59,398 nucleotides of DNA from Chromobacterium vaccinii (GTDB lineage: Bacteria; Pseudomonadota; Gammaproteobacteria; Burkholderiales; Chromobacteriaceae), in assembly GCF_000971335.1 (NCBI RefSeq), contig NZ_JZJL01000029.1, positions 1 to 59,398 of the forward strand, written 5' to 3'. The notes below the pieces were generated by a model. That model was not told where the DNA came from and made no database searches. It saw only the letters and a list, made by a program, of their open reading frames with translations. Positions 41,011 to 49,791 of this stretch are shown here, in pieces (positions within the stretch are counted from its first letter, which is position 1; each line of letters opens with the position of its first letter). Both the position numbers and the translations under genes were made by a program.

Positions 41011-42657
41011 ATGCGCACCGAGCTCAAATCCATCGCCGTATCCTTGCTGGCCGCCGGCCTGCTGTCCGCCTGCGCGACGCCGCCGGGCAAGGGCAACTAC
41101 GACAGCGGCAAGGTCTACAAGATCACCATCCTGCACACCAACGACCACCACGGCCGCTTCTGGCCGAACAGCGACGGCGAATACGGCCTCGCCGCGCAGA
41201 AAACGGTGGTGGACAAGGTGCGCGCCGAAGTGAAGGCCGAGGGCGGCTACATGCTGCTGCTGTCCGGCGGCGACATCAACACCGGCGTGCCGGAGTCAGA
41301 TCTGCAGAACGCCGAGCCCGATTTCCGCGGCATGGACCGCATCGGCTACGACGCGATGGCGGTGGGCAACCACGAGTTCGACAAGCCGGTGCCGGTGCTG
41401 ATGCAGCAGCGCAAGTGGATCAATTTCCCGATGCTGTCAGCCAACATCTATCAGGACGGCAAGCGGATGTTCGATCCCTACGCCATGTTCAACCTGGGCG
41501 GCGTCAAGGTGGCGGTGATGGGCCTGACCACCGACGACACCGCCAAGATGGTGAATCCGGCGCAGATCAAGGGCATCGAGTTCAAGAGTCCGATCGCCGA
41601 AGCCGCCACCCTGGTGCCGGAGTTGCGCCAGAAGGCCGACATCGTCATCGCCGCCACCCACATGGGCCATTACGCCGACGGCAATCATGGCGTCAACGCG
41701 CCAGGCGACGTGGAAATGGCGCGCGCGGTGAAGGGGCTGGACCTGATCGTCGGCGGCCATAGCCAGAACCCGGTGTGCATGAAGGCCGAGAACGTCCGCG
41801 ACGACGCTTACGTGCCGGGCGCGCCCTGCGCGCCCGATCGCCAGAACGGCGCCTGGATCGTGCAGGCGCACGAGTGGGGCAAATACGTCGGCCGCGCCGA
41901 TTTCGAATTCCGCAACGGCAAGCTCAAGCTGGCCAAGTACCAGCTGATTCCGGTCAATCTGAAAAAGACGGTGAAGACCGCCGACGGCAAGACCGAGAAG
42001 GTGCCGTACACCGAGCTGATCCCTGAAGACAACAAGCTGCGCAGCTTCCTCAAGGCCTACCAGGACAAGGGCCAGGCCGAATTGGGCGTCAAGGTGGGCG
42101 AACTGTCGGCCAAGCTGGAGGGCGACCGTTCCGTGGTGCGCGGCAAGCCCACCAATCTGGGCGTGTTCGTCGGCGAAGCGATGATGGCCAGAACCCAGGC
42201 CGACTTCGCGGTGATCAATTCCGGCGGCATCCGCGACTCGCTGCCGGCCGGCGTGGTCAGCTACAAGGACGTGCTCAAGGTGTTCCCGTTCGGCAGCACG
42301 CTGGCCTATGTCGACATGAGCGGGGCCGAGGCATTGGATTACCTGAAGGCCGCGGCGCGGATGACGCCGGGCGCCGGCGCCTTCGCCCAGTTCGCCGGCG
42401 TCAGGCTGCGCATCGTCGGCGGCGAGCTGCAGCAGGCCGAGGTGGCCGGAAAGCCCATAGCTCCGGCCAAACGCTACCGCGTGGCGATCAACAGCTTCAT
42501 GGCCTCCGGCGGCGACGGCTATCCGAAGATGATGGAGCATCCGGGTTATGTGAACACCGGCTTCGTCGATGCCGAAGTGCTCAAGGATTACGTGGCCAAG
42601 CATTCGCCGATCCGGGCCGAGCGTTACGCGCCGGCCGGGGCTGTGGCGCGGGAATAA
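41011..42657 (+). CDS. ushA: UDP-sugar hydrolase / 5'-nucleotidase UshA, lipoprotein form
   Basis: A 548-residue metallophosphatase that hydrolyses UDP-sugars and nucleotides. It aligns by eye with E. coli UshA along its whole length: ILHTNDHHGRFW (metal ligands), SGGDINTGVPESDLQNAEPDF, AVGNHEFDKPVPVLMQQ, ATHMGHYADGNHG, VGGHSQNPVCMKAEN, INSGGIRDSLP and SGGDGYPKM. Unlike E. coli UshA, which is a free periplasmic protein, this one has a lipobox (AAGLLSAC, Cys near residue 21), so it should be lipid-anchored. A strong AAGGAGA lies 4-5 bp before the ATG. Role: salvage of extracellular nucleotides. Confidence 0.96.
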   Translation: MRTELKSIAVSLLAAGLLSACATPPGKGNYDSGKVYKITILHTNDHHGRFWPNSDGEYGLAAQKTVVDKVRAEVKAEGGYMLLLSGGDINTGVPESDLQNAEPDFRGMDRIGYDAMAVGNHEFDKPVPVLMQQRKWINFPMLSANIYQDGKRMFDPYAMFNLGGVKVAVMGLTTDDTAKMVNPAQIKGIEFKSPIAEAATLVPELRQKADIVIAATHMGHYADGNHGVNAPGDVEMARAVKGLDLIVGGHSQNPVCMKAENVRDDAYVPGAPCAPDRQNGAWIVQAHEWGKYVGRADFEFRNGKLKLAKYQLIPVNLKKTVKTADGKTEKVPYTELIPEDNKLRSFLKAYQDKGQAELGVKVGELSAKLEGDRSVVRGKPTNLGVFVGEAMMARTQADFAVINSGGIRDSLPAGVVSYKDVLKVFPFGSTLAYVDMSGAEALDYLKAAARMTPGAGAFAQFAGVRLRIVGGELQQAEVAGKPIAPAKRYRVAINSFMASGGDGYPKMMEHPGYVNTGFVDAEVLKDYVAKHSPIRAERYAPAGAVARE

Positions 42658-42683
42658 GATTTGGCCGCCACGGCTTGGGGAAG

Positions 42684-42716
42684 AACGGGCCGCTCCTGTG
42701 GAGGGAGCGGCCCGTT
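42684..42716. terminator. Hairpin between convergent ushA and the secreted orphan
   Basis: AACGGGCCGCTCC and GGAGCGGCCCGTT pair over 13 bp. It lies 27 bp after ushA and 22 bp after the stop of the minus-strand gene at 42738. There is no good T tract, so termination in either direction is inferred. Confidence 0.55.
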
Positions 42717-42737
42717 TCGCATTGGCGGCGGGCGCGT

Positions 42738-43586
42738 TCAGCGGATGATTTCGAAGAACGGGTCGCAGCAGCTGCCGGCCGGCGTGCAGCCGTAGCCGCC
42801 GGTCTGATCCGGCGCGAAGTCGCTTTTTTTCCATTGCTTGTAATGGGCGGCCGTGTAGTAGACGCGGCTGTTGACGTAGTCGTAGACGACGCGGCCGTCC
42901 GATGCGGCGTAGGCGTACTGATTGTCGCCGGCGTACTCGGCCTGGGTCAGCTCAACATAGCCGGTCAGCGGGATCTGCGCGCCGCCCACCGTGCGGAAGC
43001 GGTTGGCGTAGCAATGCCAGCGCAGGCTGTTGCTGATGCCGGCGGTGCGGTTCAGCAGATCCATCGTGGCTTGCCGTCCAAGATTGTCCAGGTTGGGGCA
43101 TTGATTCAGATTGAGCCCGGCGATGTTGACTGCCGGCAGGTGGTTGCGTTCGTTGCCGTGCGGCGAGCGGGCGTATTCGGCCCAGTAGGCGGCGTTCATG
43201 AGGAACGGGCCGTCCACTTGCGGGGGGTAGAACTGGCCGGCGGCGGCGGTGGCCAGCTGGTATTGCAGCAGCGAGGAAGCCATCTGCCGCAGGCCGTTGG
43301 TCAGCACCGCGCGGTCTTGCTTGACCTGCGGCACCACCAGGCCGGAGCCGGTATTCCGGACTACGGCCCGGACGTCCGCCGGCAGCGCGTTGTAATTGCT
43401 GCATTGCTGCGGCGTCCAGCGGGCGCCGAGCGGCATGCGGGCGGACCAGAGCTGGCCGATCGCGTCTTGGGGGCTGGTCCACTTGTCGGCGGCGGCAGCA
43501 TGGCCGGAGAGGCCGATGACCAGCGCCGAGGTCAGGATGGTGGCGTGAAGTGCGCGCGAAAAAAGCGCGGCGTGTCGTTTGGCCAT
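42738..43586 (-). CDS. Secreted cysteine-containing protein of unknown function
   Basis: A 282-residue protein with a signal peptide (ATILTSALVIGLSGHAAA, then ADK) and no membrane anchor, so periplasmic or extracellular. The mature part has six Cys (including CSNYNAL, QCPNLDN, WHCYANR and the C-terminal GCTPAGSCCDPFFEIIR), suggesting two or three disulfides. It is rich in Tyr, Asn, Gln and Trp. I do not recognise the family; there is no protease, lipase or nuclease motif. AGGAGG lies 5 bp before the ATG. It stands alone between ushA and the phosphofructokinase gene. Confidence 0.85.
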   Translation of the reverse strand: MAKRHAALFSRALHATILTSALVIGLSGHAAAADKWTSPQDAIGQLWSARMPLGARWTPQQCSNYNALPADVRAVVRNTGSGLVVPQVKQDRAVLTNGLRQMASSLLQYQLATAAAGQFYPPQVDGPFLMNAAYWAEYARSPHGNERNHLPAVNIAGLNLNQCPNLDNLGRQATMDLLNRTAGISNSLRWHCYANRFRTVGGAQIPLTGYVELTQAEYAGDNQYAYAASDGRVVYDYVNSRVYYTAAHYKQWKKSDFAPDQTGGYGCTPAGSCCDPFFEIIR

Positions 43587-43867
43587 GGGGCCTCCTGAGG
43601 GAAGGGGTATCGGGGTGGCGTGTCGGTCGCCGCGGCCATCCTGCCGCCGTTGAATGTGAAAAAGTACTGATCGTTAGGGCGGGGCGCGGTTTTGCGTTTT
43701 TTTCCGGCGCGTCGGCGCAGCGGGTTTGCCGCCGGTCAAGGAAGCGTTTTTTGTCGCGGTCATCGGTCTTGAGGCGGCTTTCGTCCAAGTGGTATGGTGG
43801 TGGCGTTATCGGCGCGGCCCGGACGACGGCGCGCCTGTTCCGTCAGTTTCTCATCCAGGTTGCGATC

Positions 43868-45085
43868 ATGACCAAGCCAAGAGCTGTATATCTGCAATCC
43901 GGCGGACCCACCGCCGTTCTGAACGCTTCCGCCCAAGGGGCGATTGAAACCGCGCGTCGCCTGGGGCTTTCCCTGTACGCCGCCTATGATGGCCTGGCCG
44001 GCTTGCTGGATGATCGCCTGTGCGACACCGATGGTGTGTCCGACACCGCCATCGCCCAGCTCGCCTTCATGCCGGGCGGCAGCTTCGGCGTCAGCCGCCG
44101 CATGATAGGCACGTTCGAGGAAGCGCCGGAAGACTGGCTGCGCCTTCGCGACGTGCTGGCCAAGCACGATATCCGCTATCTGTTGATCAACGGCGGCAAC
44201 GGCTCGCTGGGCTGCGCCGAGCGGCTGGCGGATTTTGAAAAGCGCACCGGCTACAAGCTGGGCGTGATCGGCATACCCAAGACCATAGACAACGACCTGA
44301 TGGGCACCGACAACAGTCCCGGCTATGGCTCGTCCGCCAAGTTCCTGGCCAGCGCGATGCGCGAGGTGGGGCTGGACATGACCAGCATGGGCTGGGGCAG
44401 GGTATTCATCATGGAAACCATGGGCCGCCACACCGGCTGGCTGGCCGCCGCCTGCGCCGCGTCCTCGCGCAGCCCGCAGGAAGCGCCGCACCTGTTGTTG
44501 CTGCCCGAGGTGCCGTTCGACCAGGAGCGCTTCCTGGCCGCGCTGGATGCCAGCCTGGCCAAGCATGGCCAGTGCGCGATTGCGGTGGCCGAGGGCATCA
44601 CCGGCGCGGACGGCCGCTTCGTCGCCGAAGCCAAGAAATCCGAAACCTATGGCCACGAGCAGCTGGGCGGCGCCGGCCACTGGCTGGCCCAGCTGATCTT
44701 GCGCGAGCGCGGCATTTCCGCCCACGTGGCCCAGGTGGACTATTTGCAGCGAGCCGGCGGCCATCTGGCTTCCGCCACCGATGTCCGCCAGGCCTACGTG
44801 ATGGGCGAAAAGGCGGTGGAATGGCTGCTGGCCGGCAAAACCGGGCTGATGGCCGGCATCAAGCGCCTGAACGATCATCCCTACTGCTGGGATGTGGCCG
44901 AAGTGCCGCTGTCGGCGGTGGGCGACAAGGAAAAGCGGCTGCCGCCTGAATTCATCGGCGCCGACGGTTTCAGCGTCACCCAGGCTTTTCTGGATTATGT
45001 GAAGCCGCTGATGGAGGGCGAGCGCATCCCGCCGTTCAAGGACGGCCTGCCGGATTACCGCCCGATCGCCTGGCCGCGGGTCTGA
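43868..45085 (+). CDS. 6-phosphofructokinase, probably pyrophosphate-type lineage
   Basis: A 405-residue phosphofructokinase of the length typical of the PPi-dependent long clade. It phosphorylates fructose 6-phosphate in glycolysis, reversibly if PPi is the donor. Blocks: LQSGGPTAVLNAS at residue 8, INGGNGSLG at about 105, GIPKTIDNDLMGTDNSPGYGS near 136, METMGRHTGWLAA near 180, GGHLASATDVR. Lys in PKTIDND is the PPi-type residue (Gly in E. coli ATP enzyme), but the position that is usually Asp in PPi enzymes reads Gly (GGNGS, not GGNDS). Donor preference is therefore ambiguous. The ATG at 43868 begins the conserved region; the frame to 43550 is extra sequence. Confidence 0.9.
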   Translation: MTKPRAVYLQSGGPTAVLNASAQGAIETARRLGLSLYAAYDGLAGLLDDRLCDTDGVSDTAIAQLAFMPGGSFGVSRRMIGTFEEAPEDWLRLRDVLAKHDIRYLLINGGNGSLGCAERLADFEKRTGYKLGVIGIPKTIDNDLMGTDNSPGYGSSAKFLASAMREVGLDMTSMGWGRVFIMETMGRHTGWLAAACAASSRSPQEAPHLLLLPEVPFDQERFLAALDASLAKHGQCAIAVAEGITGADGRFVAEAKKSETYGHEQLGGAGHWLAQLILRERGISAHVAQVDYLQRAGGHLASATDVRQAYVMGEKAVEWLLAGKTGLMAGIKRLNDHPYCWDVAEVPLSAVGDKEKRLPPEFIGADGFSVTQAFLDYVKPLMEGERIPPFKDGLPDYRPIAWPRV

Positions 45086-45103
45086 TTCGCGATTGATGGC
45101 GAG

Positions 45104-45139
45104 AAACGGCCGCCGCGTCGCAGGGCGCGGCGGCCGTTT
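45104..45139 (+). terminator. Hairpin after the phosphofructokinase gene
   Basis: AAACGGCCGCCGCG and CGCGGCGGCCGTTT form a perfect 14-bp stem with an 8-nt loop, 18 bp after the stop. Only three T follow, so it is a plausible but not canonical terminator. Confidence 0.6.
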
Positions 45140-45240
45140 GCGCGTTTCAGCGCGTAATGTCGCGGCGCGAATGACAGAAGCCGGCGCCGCTCTGTTACAA
45201 TCTCTTCCCTTTGAATCATCAACCATAGGTTTTTTCGATC

Positions 45241-46614
45241 ATGCTGAGCCTGTACAACACACTGACCCGCCAGAAGGAAGCGTTCAAACCCATCGAACCC
45301 GGCAAAGTGAGCATGTACGTCTGTGGCATGACCGTTTACGACCTCTGTCACATCGGCCACGCGCGCATGCTGGCCGCCTTCGACGTGATCTACCGCTGGC
45401 TGAAGGCCTCCGGCTACGATGTGAACTATGTGCGCAACATCACCGACATCGAAGACAAGATCATCAAGCGCGCGCTGGAGCGCGGCATCACGCCGGAGCA
45501 GCTGGTGGCGGAAACCATCGCCGACATGCGCCAGGACGCCGCCGCGCTGGGCCTGCTGCCGCCTACGCACGAGCCGCGGGCCACCCATCATGTGGGCGGC
45601 ATGATTAAGATGATCGAAACGCTGATCGCCAACGGCAAGGCTTATCCGGCCGCCAACGGCGACGTCTACTACGCGGTGCGCGAATTCGAAGGCTACGGCA
45701 AGCTGTCCGGCCGCACCCTGGACAAGCTGCGCGCCGGCGAGCGCGTGGAAGTGGACCCGAACAAGCGCGATCCGCTGGACTTCGTGTTGTGGAAAGCCGC
45801 CAAGCCGGGCGAGCCGTCCTGGGACAGCCCGTGGGGCAAGGGCCGTCCGGGCTGGCACATCGAGTGCTCGGTGATGAGCTGCCACCATCTGGGCGAACAG
45901 TTCGACATCCACGGCGGCGGCGAGGACCTGCAGTTCCCGCACCACGAGAACGAGATCGCCCAATCCGAAGGCGCGCATGGCCACCAGTACGTCAACTACT
46001 GGCTGCACAACGGCTTCATCAATGTCGACGGCGAGAAGATGTCCAAGAGCCTGGGTAACTTCTTCACCATCCGCGACGTGCTGCAGCACTTCGACGGCGA
46101 GGTGATCCGCTTCTTCATCGTGCGCAGCCATTACCGCAGCCCGGTCAACTACACCGACGGCATCCTCAACGACGCCAAGCACGGCCTGACCCGCCTGTAC
46201 ACCGCGCTGCGCGGCATCGAGTTGCCGGTGTCAGCGGGCCTGGACTGGAACAACGCCTACGCCGCCCGCTTCAAGGCGGCGATGGACGATGATTTCAACT
46301 CGTCCGAGGCGGTGGCGGTGCTGTTCGAGCTGGCCGGCGAAGTGAACAAGAGCCGCGACCCGCAGCTGGCTCGCCTGCTGAAAGATCTGGGCGGCGTGCT
46401 GGGCCTGCTGGAGCGCGATCCGGAAGCCTTCTTGCAAGGCGGAGTGGGCGATGGCGAGCTGTCGGCGGAACAGGTGGAAGCGCTGATTCAGGCGCGCAAG
46501 GACGCGCGCGCCGCCAAGAACTGGGCCGAGTCCGACCGCATCCGCGACGAGCTGATCGCCAAGGGCATCGCGCTGGAAGACGGCGCCGGCGGCACCACCT
46601 GGCGCCGCGCCTGA
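45241..46614 (+). CDS. cysS: Cysteinyl-tRNA synthetase
   Basis: A 457-residue class I synthetase that charges tRNA-Cys. The zinc/active-site start [19 protein letters not shown] carries the first zinc Cys and the HIGH motif; [33 protein letters not shown] supplies the other zinc ligands; KMSKSLGN lies near residue 267. The C-terminal helical anticodon domain follows. A TACAAT-type -10 lies near 45197. Essential housekeeping gene, followed by rpmE. Confidence 0.98.
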   Translation: MLSLYNTLTRQKEAFKPIEPGKVSMYVCGMTVYDLCHIGHARMLAAFDVIYRWLKASGYDVNYVRNITDIEDKIIKRALERGITPEQLVAETIADMRQDAAALGLLPPTHEPRATHHVGGMIKMIETLIANGKAYPAANGDVYYAVREFEGYGKLSGRTLDKLRAGERVEVDPNKRDPLDFVLWKAAKPGEPSWDSPWGKGRPGWHIECSVMSCHHLGEQFDIHGGGEDLQFPHHENEIAQSEGAHGHQYVNYWLHNGFINVDGEKMSKSLGNFFTIRDVLQHFDGEVIRFFIVRSHYRSPVNYTDGILNDAKHGLTRLYTALRGIELPVSAGLDWNNAYAARFKAAMDDDFNSSEAVAVLFELAGEVNKSRDPQLARLLKDLGGVLGLLERDPEAFLQGGVGDGELSAEQVEALIQARKDARAAKNWAESDRIRDELIAKGIALEDGAGGTTWRRA

Positions 46615-46635
46615 TCTGGGTTTGGCCGCTGGCGC

Positions 46636-46664
46636 TTGTCAACGGCGGCCAAACGGCGGATAAT
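46636..46664 (+). promoter_or_regulatory. Predicted sigma-70 promoter of rpmE
   Basis: TTGTCA (46636-46641), a 17-bp spacer and GATAAT (46659-46664) make a good promoter 59 bp before the rpmE ATG. It lies inside an inverted repeat, TTTGGCCGC (46621-46629) and GCGGCCAAA (46645-46653), that follows the cysS stop; the -35 box is in the loop. Confidence 0.65.
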
Positions 46665-46722
46665 GCGATGTTTCGCAAGCAGTACAGGCAAAACCCCTGT
46701 ACCCGTTATGAAAGGTAGAGAG

Positions 46723-46938
46723 ATGAAAACCGATATTCACCCGAACTACAAAGAGCTGTCCGTTACCTGCTCCTGCGGCAGCCAGTTCGTGACCAAGTCC
46801 ACCATGGGCAAAGACGCTTTCTCGATCGAAGTGTGCTCCAACTGCCACCCGTTCTACACCGGCAAGCAGAAGATCGTGGACACCGCTGGTCGCGTGGACA
46901 AGTTCAACCAGAAATTCGGCGGCTTCTTCAAGCGCTAA
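46723..46938 (+). CDS. rpmE: 50S ribosomal protein L31, zinc-binding type
   Basis: A 71-residue ribosomal protein. It opens [12 protein letters not shown], the L31 signature, and has the zinc ligands Cys16, Cys18, Cys38 and Cys41 (CSC and CSNC), so it is the zinc-containing form rather than the Cys-less paralogue made under zinc starvation. The C-terminal [14 protein letters not shown] is typical. AGGTAGAGAG precedes the ATG at 46723. Own promoter and terminator. Confidence 0.98.
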   Translation: MKTDIHPNYKELSVTCSCGSQFVTKSTMGKDAFSIEVCSNCHPFYTGKQKIVDTAGRVDKFNQKFGGFFKR

Positions 46939-46962
46939 GCGCGTTGCCGTATCTGGACTTCG

Positions 46963-46990
46963 AAAAAGGCAGCCTGCGGCTGCCTTTTTT
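46963..46990 (+). terminator. Terminator of rpmE
   Basis: GGCAGCC, a 3-nt loop and GGCTGCC are flanked by five A and six T, 25 bp past the stop; it can work in both directions. Confidence 0.93.
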
Positions 46991-47053
46991 CATGCCTGCG
47001 CCGCATGCGTGGGATAATCATCAGATCCTTAGGAACAACAAGGTGGCAACGGG

Positions 47054-48703
47054 ATGCTGACTTATTCCGCTCAGGCCAGCACGCTGGCCAAGCCGACTGA
47101 AAAACCCTGGGTGCTGCTGCTGCTGTGTTTCATCTGGCTGTGGCCCGGCATCCTCGGGCACGATCCCTGGAAGCCGGACGAACCCTTCGTGCTGGCCATC
47201 GCCCAAGGCATGCTGGACAGCGGCAACTGGCTGCTGCCCATGCTCAATGGCGCGCCCTATCTAGACAATCCTCCATTGTATTACTGGCTGGTCGCCGGCT
47301 GCATCAAGCTGTTCTCGCCCTGGCTGCTGCCCGCGCACGACGCCGCTCGGCTGGCGACGCCGCTGCTGATGTCGCTGTCGCTGCTGCTGGCCGGCATGGC
47401 GGGCCGCGACCTGATAGGCCGCCGCCATGGCCGCAGCGTGGTGATGATCCTGATAGGCTGCATCGGCCTGGTGGAGTCCGGCCACCAGCTTACCCCCATC
47501 GTCGCCAGTTTCGCCGGCCTTACCGCCGCCTTCTACGCGCTGTCGCTGACCCTGCGTTCGCCAGGCCTCGCCGGCGCGCTGCTGGGCGCGGCCAGCGTGA
47601 TGACCTTCCTGGGCGGCAGCCTGGCGGACTTGCTGCTGATCTGGCTGGTGGCGGTGATGCTGCCGGCCTTCAGCGGCTGGCGGCGCAAGAATTACGCGAT
47701 CACGCTGCTGCTGGGATTGCTGCTGGCCCTGCCCGCCATCCTGGTGTGGCCGATGCTGCTGCAGCGTCTGTACCCGGCGGTGTACGCCGAATGGTGGGGC
47801 AATTACGCGCTGGGCGGCTCCAGCGGCTTCCGCCATGTCAGGCTGTTTCACGACTTCGGCTATTACAGCCTGAACGTCTTGTGGTTCGCCTTCCCCGCGT
47901 GGCCGCTGGCGATGTGGACGCTGTACCGCAATCGCCAGCTGCAGTCCCCCAAGCTGCAGCTGCCGTTGCTGTTCACGCTGATGATCGCGGTGCTGCTGAC
48001 GCTGTCCGATCGCGCCAGCATCACCGACGCGATGCCGCTGTTGCTGCCGCTGGCCGTGCTGGCCGCGGTGGAGCTGGACAATCTGCGCCGCGGCGCCGCC
48101 GCCTTCCTCAACTGGTTCGCGCTGATGACCTTCGGCCTGTTCGGCCTGCTGGTGTGGCTGGGCTGGGCGGCGATGAACTATGGCTGGCCGGAGGGCCTGG
48201 CCGGGCGCGCCCAGTACTTCAGCCCCTTCTACCATCCGCACGTGTCCTGGCTGCAGGCGGCCGGCGGCCTGATCGCCACCCTGGTATGGCTGTGGGCGCT
48301 GACCCGGCCGCACCTGCGGGGCCGCCAGGCGATCACCAACTGGGCGGCCGGCCTGACGCTGCTGTGGGGACTGGGGATGACCTTGTGGCTGCCTTGGTTC
48401 GACGCGGCCAAGAGTTACCGGCCGGTGGTGAACAGCATGCTGCGCAAGCTGCCGGCCACCGCCACCTGCATCGCGACGGAAAACCGCAACAGCCTGGCCA
48501 TGATCAGCTGGCGCTATTACGCCGGCATCGACCTGTTGTCCTTTCCTGCCGGGGAGACGCCGCCGTGCGACTACTGGCTGGTGGTGCGCAGCAGCGAGGA
48601 GGGCGTGGCCGAGCCCGGCTGGCAGGTGTTGTGGACCGGCAATCGCCCGCGCGAGCAGAACATGACCTTCGCGCTGCTGCAGCGCCTGCCGCCGCCGAAA
48701 TAG
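47054..48703 (+). CDS. ArnT-like membrane glycosyltransferase (GT39/GT83 type)
   Basis: A 549-residue polytopic membrane protein with about twelve transmembrane helices and a C-terminal soluble end. The first periplasmic loop carries HDPWKPDEPFVLAIAQGML and then APYLDNPPLYYWL, the conserved acidic region of ArnT/PMT-type transferases that take sugars from undecaprenyl-phosphate donors. E. coli ArnT adds aminoarabinose to lipid A; the substrate here is unknown. The C-terminal domain (about residues 460-549) is the small periplasmic domain seen in ArnT-like proteins. A terminator separates it from rpmE; another follows. With the Kdo hydroxylase it fits LPS modification, but the genes are 10 kb apart. 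Confidence 0.85.
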   Translation: MLTYSAQASTLAKPTEKPWVLLLLCFIWLWPGILGHDPWKPDEPFVLAIAQGMLDSGNWLLPMLNGAPYLDNPPLYYWLVAGCIKLFSPWLLPAHDAARLATPLLMSLSLLLAGMAGRDLIGRRHGRSVVMILIGCIGLVESGHQLTPIVASFAGLTAAFYALSLTLRSPGLAGALLGAASVMTFLGGSLADLLLIWLVAVMLPAFSGWRRKNYAITLLLGLLLALPAILVWPMLLQRLYPAVYAEWWGNYALGGSSGFRHVRLFHDFGYYSLNVLWFAFPAWPLAMWTLYRNRQLQSPKLQLPLLFTLMIAVLLTLSDRASITDAMPLLLPLAVLAAVELDNLRRGAAAFLNWFALMTFGLFGLLVWLGWAAMNYGWPEGLAGRAQYFSPFYHPHVSWLQAAGGLIATLVWLWALTRPHLRGRQAITNWAAGLTLLWGLGMTLWLPWFDAAKSYRPVVNSMLRKLPATATCIATENRNSLAMISWRYYAGIDLLSFPAGETPPCDYWLVVRSSEEGVAEPGWQVLWTGNRPREQNMTFALLQRLPPPK

Positions 48704-48729
48704 CGCAAATAAGAGCTGCCATTGAAATG

Positions 48730-48765
48730 AAAGCCGCGCCGGATGCATGCCGGGGCGGCTTTTTT
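48730..48765 (+). terminator. Terminator after the glycosyltransferase gene
   Basis: AAGCCGCGCCGG and CCGGGGCGGCTT pair with one mismatch around an ATGCATG loop, followed by six T. Confidence 0.88.
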
Positions 48766-48780
48766 CATGGAGGCTGGGCG

Positions 48781-49695
48781 CTATTCGAATTTCGGCCGAT
48801 CAGGCGGGGGATGGCCGGCGTAGCGCTGCATGCCTTCCACCAGCGCGTCGAACGCGGTCTTGCAGGCGCGATTGTGGCGCAGGTCCTCATGCATGGTGAT
48901 CCAGGTGTCCAGGCGCAGCGCGTAATGCTCGGGCAGGATGCGCCGCAGTCCGTCGCGCCGCGCCAGCGGCAGCTGGCAGAAGCCGAGGCCGGCGCCGGCC
49001 CGCAACAGCGCCAGTTGCGCCAGGTCGCTGTCGCTGCGCAGGGCGAATCCTTCCCGCGCCATGCCGGGCATCCGTTTGGCCGCCTCTCTTTGAAAGGCAG
49101 TGGGCTGGTCGAAACCGATCAGGCTGTGCCTGTCCAGATCATCCACGGCGGCCGGTTCGCCATGCTCGGCCAGATAGCCCGGCGCGGCGAACAGGCCGAC
49201 CTCGATGACGCCGACCGGGCGGGCGATCAGCTGCGCCTGCTGCGGAGGCGTCATGCGCACGGCGATGTCCGCCTCCCGCTGCAGCAGATCCTGCGCGCGG
49301 TTGCTCAGTACCAGTTCTATCGCCAGCGCGGGATGGCGGCGACGCAGCTCGGCCAGTATCGGCGGCAGCACCTCCACGCCCACCACCTCGCTGGAGGTGA
49401 TCCTCACCACGCCGCGCGGCGCATCCCCCTGGCTGGAGGCCAGGCGCTCCAGCGCCGCCGCGTGGCTGGCCATCGCCTCCGCGTGCGGGCGCAGCGCCCG
49501 GGCCGCGTCCGTCGGTAGCAGTCCGCCTTGGGAACGGGTGAATAGCGGAATGCCCAGCGCGCCCTCCAGCGCGTCGATATGGCGGCCGAGCGTGGGCTGG
49601 GCTTGGCCCAGCGCGCGCGCCGCCGCGGAGAGCGATCCTTCCCGCAGCACGGCGAGGAAGGAGCGGTACAGCTGCCAGTCTATCGTGGTATCCAT
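48781..49695 (-). CDS. LysR family transcriptional regulator
   Basis: A 304-residue LysR regulator. The N-terminal winged helix-turn-helix is classic (FLAVLREGSLSAAARALGQAQPTLGRHIDALEGALGIPLFTRS, residues 10-52), and the substrate-binding domain spans about 90-295. It is divergent from the epimerase/dehydratase gene with 96 bp between starts, which is the usual layout for a LysR protein and its target. The spacer contains AATGTATGGAATGTATGC, two close copies of ATGTATG that could be part of its site. Inducer unknown. Confidence 0.92.
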   Translation of the reverse strand: MDTTIDWQLYRSFLAVLREGSLSAAARALGQAQPTLGRHIDALEGALGIPLFTRSQGGLLPTDAARALRPHAEAMASHAAALERLASSQGDAPRGVVRITSSEVVGVEVLPPILAELRRRHPALAIELVLSNRAQDLLQREADIAVRMTPPQQAQLIARPVGVIEVGLFAAPGYLAEHGEPAAVDDLDRHSLIGFDQPTAFQREAAKRMPGMAREGFALRSDSDLAQLALLRAGAGLGFCQLPLARRDGLRRILPEHYALRLDTWITMHEDLRHNRACKTAFDALVEGMQRYAGHPPPDRPKFE

Positions 49696-49791
49696 GCGTA
49701 AATGTATGGAATGTATGCTGTTTTAGTCAATTCCGTATTGATTCGCGCCGCCATAAGATGGCTCCACCAAGACAAACCAAGGAGCAAGATC

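Noticed and set aside
39057-41096. 679-codon minus-strand frame across glnS
   Set aside because: Antisense artefact over a fully conserved glnS.
47125-49518. 797-codon plus-strand frame overlapping the glycosyltransferase and LysR genes
   Set aside because: A second frame of the glycosyltransferase gene joined to the antisense of LysR; Arg/Ala/Gly-rich and without domains.
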